The notes beneath the pieces were generated by a model. It worked only from the letters and a program-made list of their open reading frames with translations. It did not search any database and was not told the origin of the DNA. A stretch of DNA of 64,000 nt from JACPLR01 sp041649295 (GTDB lineage Archaea; Nanobdellota; Nanobdellia; Pacearchaeales; GW2011-AR1). Below, piece by piece: positions 26,685-34,111 of the stretch; positions within the stretch are counted from its first letter, which is position 1, and each line of letters opens with the position of its first letter. Location of the stretch: assembly GCA_041649295.1 (NCBI GenBank), contig JBAZNI010000001.1, forward strand, positions 248,001 to 312,000. Reading direction: 5' to 3'. Both the position numbers and the translations under genes were made by a program.

Positions 26685-27971
26685 ATGGCAAAACTAAAAA
26701 CAATATTAAATGTTGTATTTGTTGGGCACGTTGACGCAGGAAAGTCAACAAGTATAGGCCGGCTTATGTATGATTCTGGAATTTTGCCTGAACAGGAAAT
26801 GAAAAAGCTTAGAGAAGAAGCTGTAAAGCAGGGAAAAGCTGGATTTGAATTTGCTTATGTTATGGATAAGTTTAAAGAAGAAAGAGAAAGAGGGGTTACA
26901 ATTGACTTATCATATCAGAAATTAATGACTCAAAAGTTTGAAGTTACAATAATTGATGCTCCTGGACACAAAGACTTTGTAAAAAACATGATTACAGGTG
27001 CTTCACAGGCAGACTGTGCATTCTTAGTTGTTGCAGCTAAATCCGGTGTTCAGCCACAAACAAAAGAACATCTATGGCTGTTAAAAACTATGGGAGTTGG
27101 ACAGCTTGCAGTTGCAGTTAATAAAATGGATGAAGTTGAATATAAAGAAGAGCAGTTTAAGAAAGTTAAAGAAGCTGTTACAAATGAATTAAAAGCAGTT
27201 GGTTATAAAGCTGAAGATGTCACATTTTTGGCAATTTCTGCCTTGAAAGGAGATAATGTTTTCAAGAAATCGCAAAATATGTCATGGTATAATGGGCCAA
27301 CAATTATGGAACAATTTGATAAGTTTAAGGAACCTGAAAAACCAACAAATTTGCCTTTAAGAATGGCTATTCAAGATGTTTATGAAATTACTGGTATCGG
27401 AACAGTTCCAGTTGGAAAAATTGAAACAGGAATAATGAAACCTGGACAAAAAATTATAATCTTGCCTGGAAGAAGTGGTAAAGGTGTTCTTGGAGAAGTT
27501 AGATCAATTGAAGCTCATCACGAACAGCTACCTCAGGGAGAAGCAGGAGATAATGTTGGTGTAAACTTAAGGGGAGTTGGAAAGAAAGACATGGCAAGAG
27601 GAGATGTAATTTGCGACGCAGCTCAACCAGCTACAATTGCAGAAGAATTCACAGCTAAAATTGCTATTATAAACCATCCAACAGTAATTGCAAAAGGTTA
27701 TACTCCAGTATTTCATGTTCATACAGCACAAGTTCCTTGCCAATTTATAGAATTAATTGAAAAATATGATCCAAAAACAGGAGCTGTTGCACAAGAACAC
27801 CCTGATTTTTTAAAAAATGGAGATGTTGCAAAAGTTAGATTAAAACCAATCGGTAATTTGGTTTTAGAAAAACAAGCTGTAAATCCTCACATGGCAAGAT
27901 TTGCAGTAAGAGATGCAGGACAAACAGTAGCAGCAGGAATCTGCATTGAGTTAGTTGCAAAAAAACTTTAA
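26685..27971 (+). CDS. tuf: translation elongation factor EF-1 alpha
   Basis: 428 residues. Carries aminoacyl-tRNA to the ribosome. GHVDAGKSTSIGRLMYDSG (G1), RERGVTIDLSYQ (G2), DAPGHKDFVKNMITGASQAD (G3), NKMDEVEY (G4), SALKGDNV (G5), then beta-barrel domains with IGTVPVGKIETG and the ending RFAVRDAGQTVAAGICIELVAKK. TATA-like AGATTTATAAACC lies about 45 bases upstream, and GAGGA stands about 10 bases before the start. The S10 gene that usually follows is absent. Confidence 0.97.
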   Translation: MAKLKTILNVVFVGHVDAGKSTSIGRLMYDSGILPEQEMKKLREEAVKQGKAGFEFAYVMDKFKEERERGVTIDLSYQKLMTQKFEVTIIDAPGHKDFVKNMITGASQADCAFLVVAAKSGVQPQTKEHLWLLKTMGVGQLAVAVNKMDEVEYKEEQFKKVKEAVTNELKAVGYKAEDVTFLAISALKGDNVFKKSQNMSWYNGPTIMEQFDKFKEPEKPTNLPLRMAIQDVYEITGIGTVPVGKIETGIMKPGQKIIILPGRSGKGVLGEVRSIEAHHEQLPQGEAGDNVGVNLRGVGKKDMARGDVICDAAQPATIAEEFTAKIAIINHPTVIAKGYTPVFHVHTAQVPCQFIELIEKYDPKTGAVAQEHPDFLKNGDVAKVRLKPIGNLVLEKQAVNPHMARFAVRDAGQTVAAGICIELVAKKL

Positions 27972-27987
27972 ATTCTTTAATAATAAA

Positions 27988-28167
27988 ATGACAGGCGATA
28001 ATTCTAATAATAGGGATGTTACTGGTAGAATGATGCAGTATGTAGCAGGTTATGAATATGTAAAATCTCTTGCTGAAAGAGTTGCCCAATTTAGAGAAAG
28101 ACTTAGAACAGAGGAAAATAATTCAAGCAGACCAAATTATTATAATATTCCCTATTTAGATGACTAA
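27988..28167 (+). CDS. small unknown protein after tuf
   Basis: 59 residues from the ATG at 27988. Polar and partly helical (MMQYVAGYEYVKSLAERVAQFRERLRTEENN). Its end overlaps the next start by 8 bases. Not recognised. Confidence 0.5.
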   Translation: MTGDNSNNRDVTGRMMQYVAGYEYVKSLAERVAQFRERLRTEENNSSRPNYYNIPYLDD

Positions 28168-28588
28168 GACAAGAGTATATAAAACTTTAAAAACTATTAA
28201 TCCACAAATCAATATGACAGGATTTGGATTACCAATCATTTGCACACCAGGAGATAGATTAGCCAAGGGTTTATATAAACATTTAATTGGGCAATATGAT
28301 AGTCAAGATTTATTGCAGGTTGATGGAAGATATGAACCAATAGTCAGTTGGTCTCCTGATGGCAATACTATTACCACATTAAGAGGACAAGGATTGCTGA
28401 TAAGAAAGTATGAATCAGTTGTTAGGGAAATATACACCGGCAGGGTTATTGAGGTATATCCAGAACCAAGAAACAGAAGGAAAAATAATAGAAGAATTAT
28501 TTCTCAAGCCAAAAGAACAGTAAAAAGTGTAAGAAAAAAGTTACCAATATCTGAAGGAGAATGTAGATCAGTGGAGTATTTAGATTAA
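28160..28588 (+). CDS. unknown basic protein
   Basis: 142 residues, basic C-terminus (PEPRNRRKNNRRIISQAKRTVKSVRKK). The middle QLVDGRYEPIVSWSPDGNTITTLRGQGLLIRKYE-like part looks beta-rich, and FGLPIICTPGDRLAKGLYKHLIG is conserved-looking but unknown to me. Overlaps the preceding gene by 8 bases. Possibly nucleic-acid binding by charge only. Confidence 0.5.
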   Translation: MTKTRVYKTLKTINPQINMTGFGLPIICTPGDRLAKGLYKHLIGQYDSQDLLQVDGRYEPIVSWSPDGNTITTLRGQGLLIRKYESVVREIYTGRVIEVYPEPRNRRKNNRRIISQAKRTVKSVRKKLPISEGECRSVEYLD

Positions 28589-28589
28589 A

Positions 28590-28847
28590 ATGAAAAGAAA
28601 CAGGACATGGGGTTTTGTTTGTGCAGGTTTAGCAGGACTTAATTTTTATTTTGCAGATGCAAATTTAATGGGTTTAGAAAGGAATCTTAGAAAATTAGAT
28701 TAAGTAGAATTATCTCCTCAAGAACAGCCTGTATATAAAACTAAAGTGGCATTTCGTTTTAATGGGGGTTGTGTGCATTCTATTGCTGGAGCAGTATTCG
28801 CAAGCGCAGCATTTTATAATCTAACAGGCAAAAAAGACGAAGATTAA
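28590..28847 (+). pseudogene. small membrane protein gene interrupted by an in-frame TAA
   Basis: An ATG at 28590, two bases after the preceding stop, opens a frame of 37 codons with a hydrophobic stretch (WGFVCAGLAGLNFYFADANLMGL). It meets TAA at 28701-28703. The same frame then continues without a stop for 47 more codons to TAA at 28845, encoding VELSPQEQPVYKTK followed by a second hydrophobic segment (CVHSIAGAVFASAAFYNLTG) and KKDED. The two halves read as one 84-codon two-helix membrane protein with a nonsense codon in the loop. It is either a broken gene, a sequence error, or a 37-residue gene followed by noncoding sequence. Confidence 0.55.
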
Positions 28848-28908
28848 TTTTAAAATAGTATCAAATAACTACCAAAATCCTTAAATATAGCATATAAATT
28901 ATTTCTAT

Positions 28909-29460
28909 ATGGCACTTACAAAAGAGGAGATTGAAACTTCAATACGAGGGAAAGATGATTTTATTAAGATAGATTATTTAAATCGCACTCTTGAGAGAGC
29001 TGACAGCTTTGAAGCAAAAAAATATATTTTTTTAACTCTTGCAGGAATTTTTGAATCAAAGAATATGCTTAAAGAAGCTGTAAGAAAAATAAGTGCTGCA
29101 GCAGATATTTCAACAACTTTCAAAGAAAAAATGAATTTGTACATGAAAGAAGCTGAGCTTTATATTAGAATTGGTGACTTTAATCTTTCTGAGGTTTCAT
29201 TTAGAAAAGCTCACAGCTTTGGAAACAATTTAGAAAGAGCAGACTTAAAAGTTCAGTATGTAAACCTTTTTAGAATTTGGGCAAAAAAATTTGAATTAGA
29301 AAATAAAAGCAGAACAGCTTTGAAAATTTATGAAAAACTTATTTCACTTCCTCAAGGAGAAGAGCAAAAAATGGAAGTAAAGGCAAAACTTATTGAAATA
29401 TATGAGAGATTAGGAATGATTAGGGAAGCAAGTTCTTTAAAAAATAGGCAGGCTATTTAA
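28909..29460 (+). CDS. TPR-like helical repeat protein
   Basis: 183 residues, nearly all helix, with tandem antiparallel helix pairs of TPR type: KYIFLTLAGIFESKNMLKEAVRKISAAADI, KMNLYMKEAELYIRIGDFNLSEVSFRKAHSFG and KIYEKLISLPQGEEQKMEVKAKLIEIYERLGMIREAS. Likely a protein-protein scaffold; partner unknown. TATA-like TTAAATATAGC about 28 bases before the ATG. Convergent with the MazF-like gene. Confidence 0.72.
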   Translation: MALTKEEIETSIRGKDDFIKIDYLNRTLERADSFEAKKYIFLTLAGIFESKNMLKEAVRKISAAADISTTFKEKMNLYMKEAELYIRIGDFNLSEVSFRKAHSFGNNLERADLKVQYVNLFRIWAKKFELENKSRTALKIYEKLISLPQGEEQKMEVKAKLIEIYERLGMIREASSLKNRQAI

Positions 29461-29522
29461 GTTTGATTTAAATGTCTTTTTGGTTAATAGTAGAAATGTT
29501 CGTCAGTTTTGGCACTTTAAGA

Positions 29523-29849
29523 TTAAAAAATCATTTTTAGTTTAGAATTAACTGCTTTTTGTATGTTTATATTCCCTACTTCTCCAATCTTGCTATAAAC
29601 TAATGTTTTGTGCAATGTAAAAATCATATCTAGATAAATAAATGAATTAAAACGTATATCTCCTATACAATTTTCTTTCATAAGAGGAATTTCATATTTT
29701 TGAATGTGCCTTTTTTTTGTAGTAATTTGGCAAAGGATAATATTCTCCCCCTCTAATAAATTAATTACTAAAGCAGGTCTTTTTTTTATTTTTGTTAAAT
29801 CACTAAATGGAAAGTCTACAAGAACAATATCAAATCTTTTAAGGTTCAT
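29523..29849 (-). CDS. MazF/PemK-type toxin (mRNA interferase)
   Basis: 108 residues. N-terminal RFDIVLVDFPFSDLTKIKKRPALVINL is the classic MazF/PemK start, with the basic R/K-R-P-A-L-V-I strand, followed by ENIILCQITTKK and FIYLDMIFTLHKTLV. Family members cleave mRNA at short sequence motifs. Its start overlaps the antitoxin stop by 4 bases (ATGA), the standard toxin-antitoxin arrangement. Confidence 0.88.
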   Translation of the reverse strand: MNLKRFDIVLVDFPFSDLTKIKKRPALVINLLEGENIILCQITTKKRHIQKYEIPLMKENCIGDIRFNSFIYLDMIFTLHKTLVYSKIGEVGNINIQKAVNSKLKMIF

Positions 29850-30076
29850 TGTAAATATGCAAATGCCTTTTCATCTTGTTCTGATGCCCATGATTCTGAC
29901 AACAATTTTTCATCGCCAAGAAACCTTGCGTTTTCCCAATCTCTTTCTTCTAATTGTTCAAGCTCTTTTGTTCTTTGTTCAATTATCTTGCGGACAAATT
30001 CACTCCATTTTATTTCTGAAAATTTTCGCATTTTTTTATATACTTCGTCATCAATTGAAAGTGTTATATTTGTCAT
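29846..30076 (-). CDS. antitoxin of the MazF-like toxin
   Basis: 76 residues. The N-terminus MTNITLSIDDEVYKKMRKFSEIKWSEFVRKIIEQRTKELEQLE is a ribbon-helix-helix DNA-binding domain of archaeal type; the acidic, aromatic tail (DWENARFLGDEKLLSESWASEQDEKAFAYLQ) is the expected toxin-neutralising part. Probably autorepresses its operon. GTGAGCTCAC-type dyad (TGAGCTCA at about 30087-30094) just upstream of the start could be an operator. Confidence 0.85.
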   Translation of the reverse strand: MTNITLSIDDEVYKKMRKFSEIKWSEFVRKIIEQRTKELEQLEERDWENARFLGDEKLLSESWASEQDEKAFAYLQ

Positions 30077-30146
30077 AGTTAATTAAGTGAGCTCACTTAT
30101 TTAAACTTTTTGGTTGTTTTTCTTGTTATTCATCCTAAAAAATAAT

Positions 30147-30264
30147 GGGTTAATGTTAAAGAAAATCTTTTATGTTATGTATGCCCATTATCAATGCGTA
30201 TCACTTTCTTGCATTAAATAATTGTTTAAAGCGAAAAACATGCCGGAGGCTGTTTTGAGCTGTT
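30147..30264. repeat. intergenic repeat, copy A
   Basis: From 30200 to 30264 this is identical over 65 bases to 44845..44909, and the upstream part (GGGTTAATGTTA...AAT) also matches with changes. The identical block includes GCATTAAATAATTG, TTTAAAGCG and CATGCCGGAGGCTG. No ORF spans it. Both copies lie beside toxin-antitoxin genes. It could be a conserved small RNA, a regulatory region or the scar of a mobile element. Confidence 0.85.
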
Positions 30265-30340
30265 TCTTATTTTATTTGTTTTATCCGAAACCTTTAAAAC
30301 TATAATTTAACTTATTGAAGGATAAAAAAGAGTGTGAAAC

Positions 30341-30631
30341 ATGGCAAGTGATTTTTTAATTAGTGTTGTTTTTCCAGGAGCAATTGGCGGACTAGGCGGT
30401 GCTGTCAGAGGGCTTGTAGGGCTGCTAAAAGCACTAAGCTTAAGAAGGAGAATCCTTTGGCTTTACTATTTTATAACTATTTTAGTTGCAATAATTATCG
30501 GAATTTTCACAGGGATAATATTTAATTTTGACTGGCGCCTTGCCCTGCTTGCAGGTTATGCAGGAACAGACATACTTGAAGGTATATATAAATCATTTAA
30601 TGTGAGCAAGGTCTATGTGAGGAAAAAATGA
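30341..30631 (+). CDS. small membrane protein
   Basis: 96 residues. Gly-rich N-terminus (FPGAIGGLGGAVRGLVGLLKA), then two membrane helices (about 41-60 and 66-80) and a basic end. Overlaps the next gene by 4 bases (ATGA). TATA-like AACCTTTAAAACTATAAT upstream and AAGGA near the start. Not recognised. Confidence 0.6.
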   Translation: MASDFLISVVFPGAIGGLGGAVRGLVGLLKALSLRRRILWLYYFITILVAIIIGIFTGIIFNFDWRLALLAGYAGTDILEGIYKSFNVSKVYVRKK

Positions 30632-30999
30632 AAACGTGGTTAAAAGGGGGGCTGATGGGGGTTGGAGTATTTTTATTATTTTATGGATTAAATTATTTAG
30701 CTTTAACATTCATTATTAATGGGGGAATTTTGTCTATTTTGGGTATTTTTTTAATGTTCTTTATGGTTATACTTATACCAAATTACATAATTGAAGTTTT
30801 TATTACTCTCTTTCCAGGCACTTCAGTACAATCAGCAGTATTTGACACCTTAACAACTAAAGGGCAAATAGCCGCATTTACCCTAAGCATCATTTGTTAT
30901 TTTATTCTTGGTGTTATTATAAGTTGGATTATCAATAAAATAAAAAGTGGGATTATCAATAAAATAAAAAATAGAGAACAAAATAATGGTAGAAATTAA
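30628..30999 (+). CDS. membrane protein with three helices
   Basis: 123 residues with hydrophobic segments near 5-30, 33-55 and 85-105 and a basic tail (NKIKSGIINKIKNREQN). The tail carries a repeated IINKIK unit, from a short DNA repeat GGATTATCAATAAAATAAAAA at about 30927-30970 given here in parts. Start overlaps the previous stop; translationally coupled. Function unknown. Confidence 0.6.
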   Translation: MKTWLKGGLMGVGVFLLFYGLNYLALTFIINGGILSILGIFLMFFMVILIPNYIIEVFITLFPGTSVQSAVFDTLTTKGQIAAFTLSIICYFILGVIISWIINKIKSGIINKIKNREQNNGRN

Positions 31000-31300
31000 T
31001 ATGGCAGGTGTAAGACCTGTTTTTGCACATGAAGTTGCAATGTCAACTATTTTTAGAACAAAAAAGAAGAGTGGAAAGTCAAAGGAAATTGAAAAAGAAG
31101 CTCTTAGTGAACTTGTTTTTGTTGATGTAATGGGAAAGCAGGTTGTTGCGAGAATTGCTCTGCCATTTAATGTTTTAGAAGCCCTTCCGAAAATGATTGA
31201 TGAAAACATTAAGAAAATAAAAGAAGAGCTCAAGAACAAGGAAGCTCCAAAAAAACCAATAATAGAAACATCAAACAATGTAAAAAATTATTTTGGATAA
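30986..31300 (+). CDS. small protein, possibly DUF3467-like
   Basis: 104 residues, soluble. MAGVRPVFAHEVAMSTIF then ELVFVDVMGKQVVARIALPFNVLEALPKMIDENIKKIKEELKNKEAPKKP. The pattern of a beta strand, a V-A-R-I strand and a helix with LxxLPKxIDENIKKIKEEL resembles the small DUF3467 family, weakly. Overlaps the previous gene by 14 bases. An ATG at 31001 is an alternative start. Confidence 0.55.
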   Translation: MVEINMAGVRPVFAHEVAMSTIFRTKKKSGKSKEIEKEALSELVFVDVMGKQVVARIALPFNVLEALPKMIDENIKKIKEELKNKEAPKKPIIETSNNVKNYFG

Positions 31301-31307
31301 AAGTAAA

Positions 31308-31505
31308 ATGAAAAAGAGAATTAAAAAATGGGTAAAAGCCACTAAGAAAAAAATAGCAGGAGTTATATTTGCGATAGTGGGATTCATATTAATTTTAGTA
31401 AAAGCAATTGATTATTTCTCTCATAATCGAGCTTTAGCTCCGGGGTTAACATTAATAGGATTATTGCTTGTTGTTATAGGTGCTTATTTATGGAATGGAA
31501 AATAA
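31308..31505 (+). CDS. small membrane protein
   Basis: 66 residues from the ATG at 31308. Basic N-terminus (KKRIKKWVKATKKK) and two helices (IAGVIFAIVGFILILVKAI and GLTLIGLLLVVIGAYLW). Seven bases after the preceding gene; likely part of the same run of membrane proteins. Not recognised. Confidence 0.55.
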   Translation: MKKRIKKWVKATKKKIAGVIFAIVGFILILVKAIDYFSHNRALAPGLTLIGLLLVVIGAYLWNGK

Positions 31506-31509
31506 AAAG

Positions 31510-31692
31510 ATGAAAAATATAAACAAAGCAAAAATTTCTAAGAAAAAATCAAAAGTCAATATTAAAGTAATTATATATTCGCTGTTAGCACTTGGATTTA
31601 TCGCACTTGCTTTTTTAATTGACTGGCTGTTTATAATTGGGGCAGTTGTTCTAATAGCTCTTAATCAAAGAGAGCTAATGAAAAAGAAGTGA
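31510..31692 (+). CDS. small membrane protein
   Basis: 60 residues from ATG 31510. A very basic N-terminal 20 residues (NINKAKISKKKSKVN) and two adjacent hydrophobic segments (IIYSLLALGFIALAFLI, WLFIIGAVVLIALN). Last of a rightward cluster of five small proteins. Not recognised. Confidence 0.5.
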   Translation: MKNINKAKISKKKSKVNIKVIIYSLLALGFIALAFLIDWLFIIGAVVLIALNQRELMKKK

Positions 31693-31766
31693 ATGTAAAT
31701 TTTTAGTTTAATTTATTTTAATGTTATGATACTAACTTATTAAATCGTAGCTGTCTTATCTATTAA

Positions 31767-33077
31767 TTATCTTCTGCCAAAACTTCTGCTTCTGTTCCCA
31801 AATCCTTCTTTTCTTCTGCCTGAACTATGAGGTTTTCTTCTTGGAGGGCGGTTTCTTCCAGGAGCAGTTTTATGAAATCTTCTTTTAAAAGGGTGTCCAT
31901 CTCCGTTTCCGCTATTTCCCCTGTTGTCTCTATATTCTCTATCATTAAAATTTGTATTAATATTAACCATTTCAAATTTTGGAAGTTCTTCTGGCAAAAT
32001 TTCAAGGTTTTCATCTTCACAAATAATTTTAAAATTTTTATAATCCTTATTGCATAATAAATTCACAGCTTTGCCCTCTTTTCCTGCTCTTGCTGTTCTT
32101 CCAATTCTATGTATATACTCGTTGCTTGTTGGAGGCAAGTCATAATTATAAACATGGCTTACTTCCTTTATGTCTAATCCTCTTGCAGCCACATCTGTGC
32201 AAACTAAAACTCCTATCCCTCTTTCGTGGAAGGATTTAAGGACAGCAATTCTTTTGTTCTGGCTTAAACCTCCGTGAATAGCCATTGCATTAATATTAAA
32301 ATTCTTAATATTAAAAGTTACAAAATCAACATTTCTTCTTGTACTGCAGAAAACCATTATCATGCTGTCTTTTTCTTTTTTTAATAGGTGAACAAGCAAT
32401 GAGAATTTCATTTTATGGTCAACATCATAATAAATCTGCTTTAGTTTTGTGTGATTTACATAAGATTCAACTGCAACTTCAATTGCATCTTTTGTGTATT
32501 TTCTTGAAAGATAGTCAATTTCAGATGAAATTGTTGCAGAGAACATCATTGTCTGTCTTTGTTGCGGGCAGTTTGAAATAATTTTTTCTACATCTCTGTG
32601 AAAACCCATGTCAAACATTCGGTCAACCTCATCCAATACTAAAAACTTAACATCTCCTAATCTTAAACTTCTTCTTTGTAAGTGGTCTAAAATTCTTCCA
32701 GGAGTTCCAACAACAACATCTGCTGAACCAAGTTTTCTCATTTGTCCCATAATATCTACTCCGCCGTAAATAGCTACTGTGTTAATGTTTTTGTTTGCTG
32801 AAAATTCTCTTATAGCACATGCAACTTGTTCTGCTAACTCTCTTGTAGGTGTTAAAATAAGTGCCTGAACTCTTCTATTAGGAACTAATTTTTCAATAAT
32901 TGGAGAGGCAAATACTAATGTCTTTCCACTTCCTGTTGCAGAACCGCCTATAATGTCTTTTCCTTCTAATGCTAAAGGAATTGCTTTTTTTTGAATATCT
33001 GTAGGTGTTTTGAATCCAGCTCTGGCTAGGATATTTACGATACCTTCGCTTAAACCAAGTTCTTTAAATTCTTTCAT
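31767..33077 (-). CDS. DEAD-box-family ATP-dependent RNA helicase (DEVD variant)
   Basis: 436 residues. Q-motif region GFKTPTDIQKKAIP (21-34), Walker A SATGSGKT (46-53), PTRELAEQ, TPGR, Walker B written DEVD at 149-152 instead of DEAD, SAT at 180-182, and VCTDVAARGLDI and HRIGRTARAG in the second RecA domain. The tail after about 385 is basic and rich in Arg, Gly, Asn and His, as in RNA-annealing cold-shock helicases. Unwinds RNA; probably in ribosome assembly or cold response. Preceded by a hairpin-rich leader; a transposon has inserted just beyond its promoter. Confidence 0.93.
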   Translation of the reverse strand: MKEFKELGLSEGIVNILARAGFKTPTDIQKKAIPLALEGKDIIGGSATGSGKTLVFASPIIEKLVPNRRVQALILTPTRELAEQVACAIREFSANKNINTVAIYGGVDIMGQMRKLGSADVVVGTPGRILDHLQRRSLRLGDVKFLVLDEVDRMFDMGFHRDVEKIISNCPQQRQTMMFSATISSEIDYLSRKYTKDAIEVAVESYVNHTKLKQIYYDVDHKMKFSLLVHLLKKEKDSMIMVFCSTRRNVDFVTFNIKNFNINAMAIHGGLSQNKRIAVLKSFHERGIGVLVCTDVAARGLDIKEVSHVYNYDLPPTSNEYIHRIGRTARAGKEGKAVNLLCNKDYKNFKIICEDENLEILPEELPKFEMVNINTNFNDREYRDNRGNSGNGDGHPFKRRFHKTAPGRNRPPRRKPHSSGRRKEGFGNRSRSFGRR

Positions 33078-33190
33078 TTTAATTCCAATTTTAAAGGGTC
33101 AAGAAATATGTTATTCTTGAACACAAGTCTTATGAGACTGTGCTCAAAGACTTACCATATAATAGGGCTTGAAAGGAGCTTTATAAAGGT
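33078..33190 (-). promoter_or_regulatory. promoter and long structured leader of the helicase gene
   Basis: Reading leftward: TATA-like CTTTATAAAG at about 33175-33188, then roughly 75 bases of leader. An 11-bp stem with one bulge forms from GAGCACA-GTCT and AGAC-TTGTGTTC (about 33118-33144). A second hairpin CAAGAA/TTCTTG lies about 33099-33118. Long leaders are known for the cold-induced DEAD-box gene of Methanococcoides, so thermal control is plausible here but inferred. Confidence 0.5.
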
Positions 33191-33192
33191 AT

Positions 33193-33225
33193 GTGTTAAG
33201 TTTCTCTGGTGCGTTAAAGGTTGGT
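33193..33225. repeat. left target duplication and terminal inverted repeat of element 1
   Basis: GTGTTAAGT at 33193-33201 is repeated at 37549-37557. The element then begins TTCTCTGGTGCG and continues TTAAAGGTTGGT to 33225. The reverse complement of the other end (37548 to 37525) reads TACTCTGGTGCA then TTAAAGGTTGGT: 22 of 24 positions agree. Confidence 0.88.
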
Positions 33226-33277
33226 GAAAATGATAAAACATAAAGGTTTTAAATACAATTTTCTTGTTATGAGTAAT

Positions 33278-34111
33278 ATGGCTAATAACCAGATTAATCT
33301 TAATGGGAAAAAGGTTGCAAAAGAAGATTTCTTTGTTCTAAAATATGAGGGGGCATCATTTGATAATCACAGAATGGAACTTCATAGTTTTTCTAAACAA
33401 ATAACTGCAGTAGAAAAGATGTTAAAAGAAACTATTAACACATTAAGTGAGAAAGGAAAAATAAAGGATACTGCAAAAGAGACTAAATATTATCTAGAAT
33501 GTAGGCAAGGTTCTTTTGAAACAATAATATTTATTTTATTTGCTAATCCTGTTGTTACAGGAGTTGTTTCAAATTGTATTTATGATTATTTTAAATATAT
33601 GGTTAGCAAAGTTAAATCTCCTATTTATACAAAAGAAGTTGAATCAATGATAAATAATAAAGTAATAAGAAAATCTACCAAAGATGTTTTTTCTCCTTGT
33701 GTTACAAGTTCAGATAAAGTAACTATCATTCATGGAGATGTTACAAATAATATTCTTATGGGCGAAAAAGAAAGAGAAAAAATTGAATCTCATATAAAAG
33801 AAATAGAGGAAAAACTACCTATACAAGAATATGAACAGGAATTAATAGGACAAATAAAAAAATTAGATGGTGTAAAAGCAGAAGGTTTAGATGATTTAAG
33901 TAAAATGAAATTGGGATTTGTTATAGAAGGGCAACAAGAGGCAATAGATATAAACTTTACTAATCAAAACATACAAGATAAAGAAATAAGAAAATTAATT
34001 TTTAAGAGATTAAAAATAAAGTGCAAATCAACCTATCGTGGTGAAGAAATAACTAAGATATTGGTGGAATCATATAAATTATCGCCAATAAAGAAAATTA
34101 CAGAATATTAA
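33278..34111 (+). CDS. unknown protein of element 1
   Basis: 277 residues from the ATG at 33278; the TATA-like AGGTTTTAAATAC at 33246-33258 stands about 25 bases upstream, favouring this start over earlier ones at 33230 and 33269. Contains a hydrophobic stretch (FETIIFILFANPVVTGVVSNCIYDYF) in the first half and a charged helical middle (ILMGEKEREKIESHIKEIEEKLPIQEYEQELIGQIKKLDG). No domain recognised. As a cargo gene it could take part in transposition, immunity or restriction control. Stop overlaps the transposase stop by 4 bases. Confidence 0.6.
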   Translation: MANNQINLNGKKVAKEDFFVLKYEGASFDNHRMELHSFSKQITAVEKMLKETINTLSEKGKIKDTAKETKYYLECRQGSFETIIFILFANPVVTGVVSNCIYDYFKYMVSKVKSPIYTKEVESMINNKVIRKSTKDVFSPCVTSSDKVTIIHGDVTNNILMGEKEREKIESHIKEIEEKLPIQEYEQELIGQIKKLDGVKAEGLDDLSKMKLGFVIEGQQEAIDINFTNQNIQDKEIRKLIFKRLKIKCKSTYRGEEITKILVESYKLSPIKKITEY

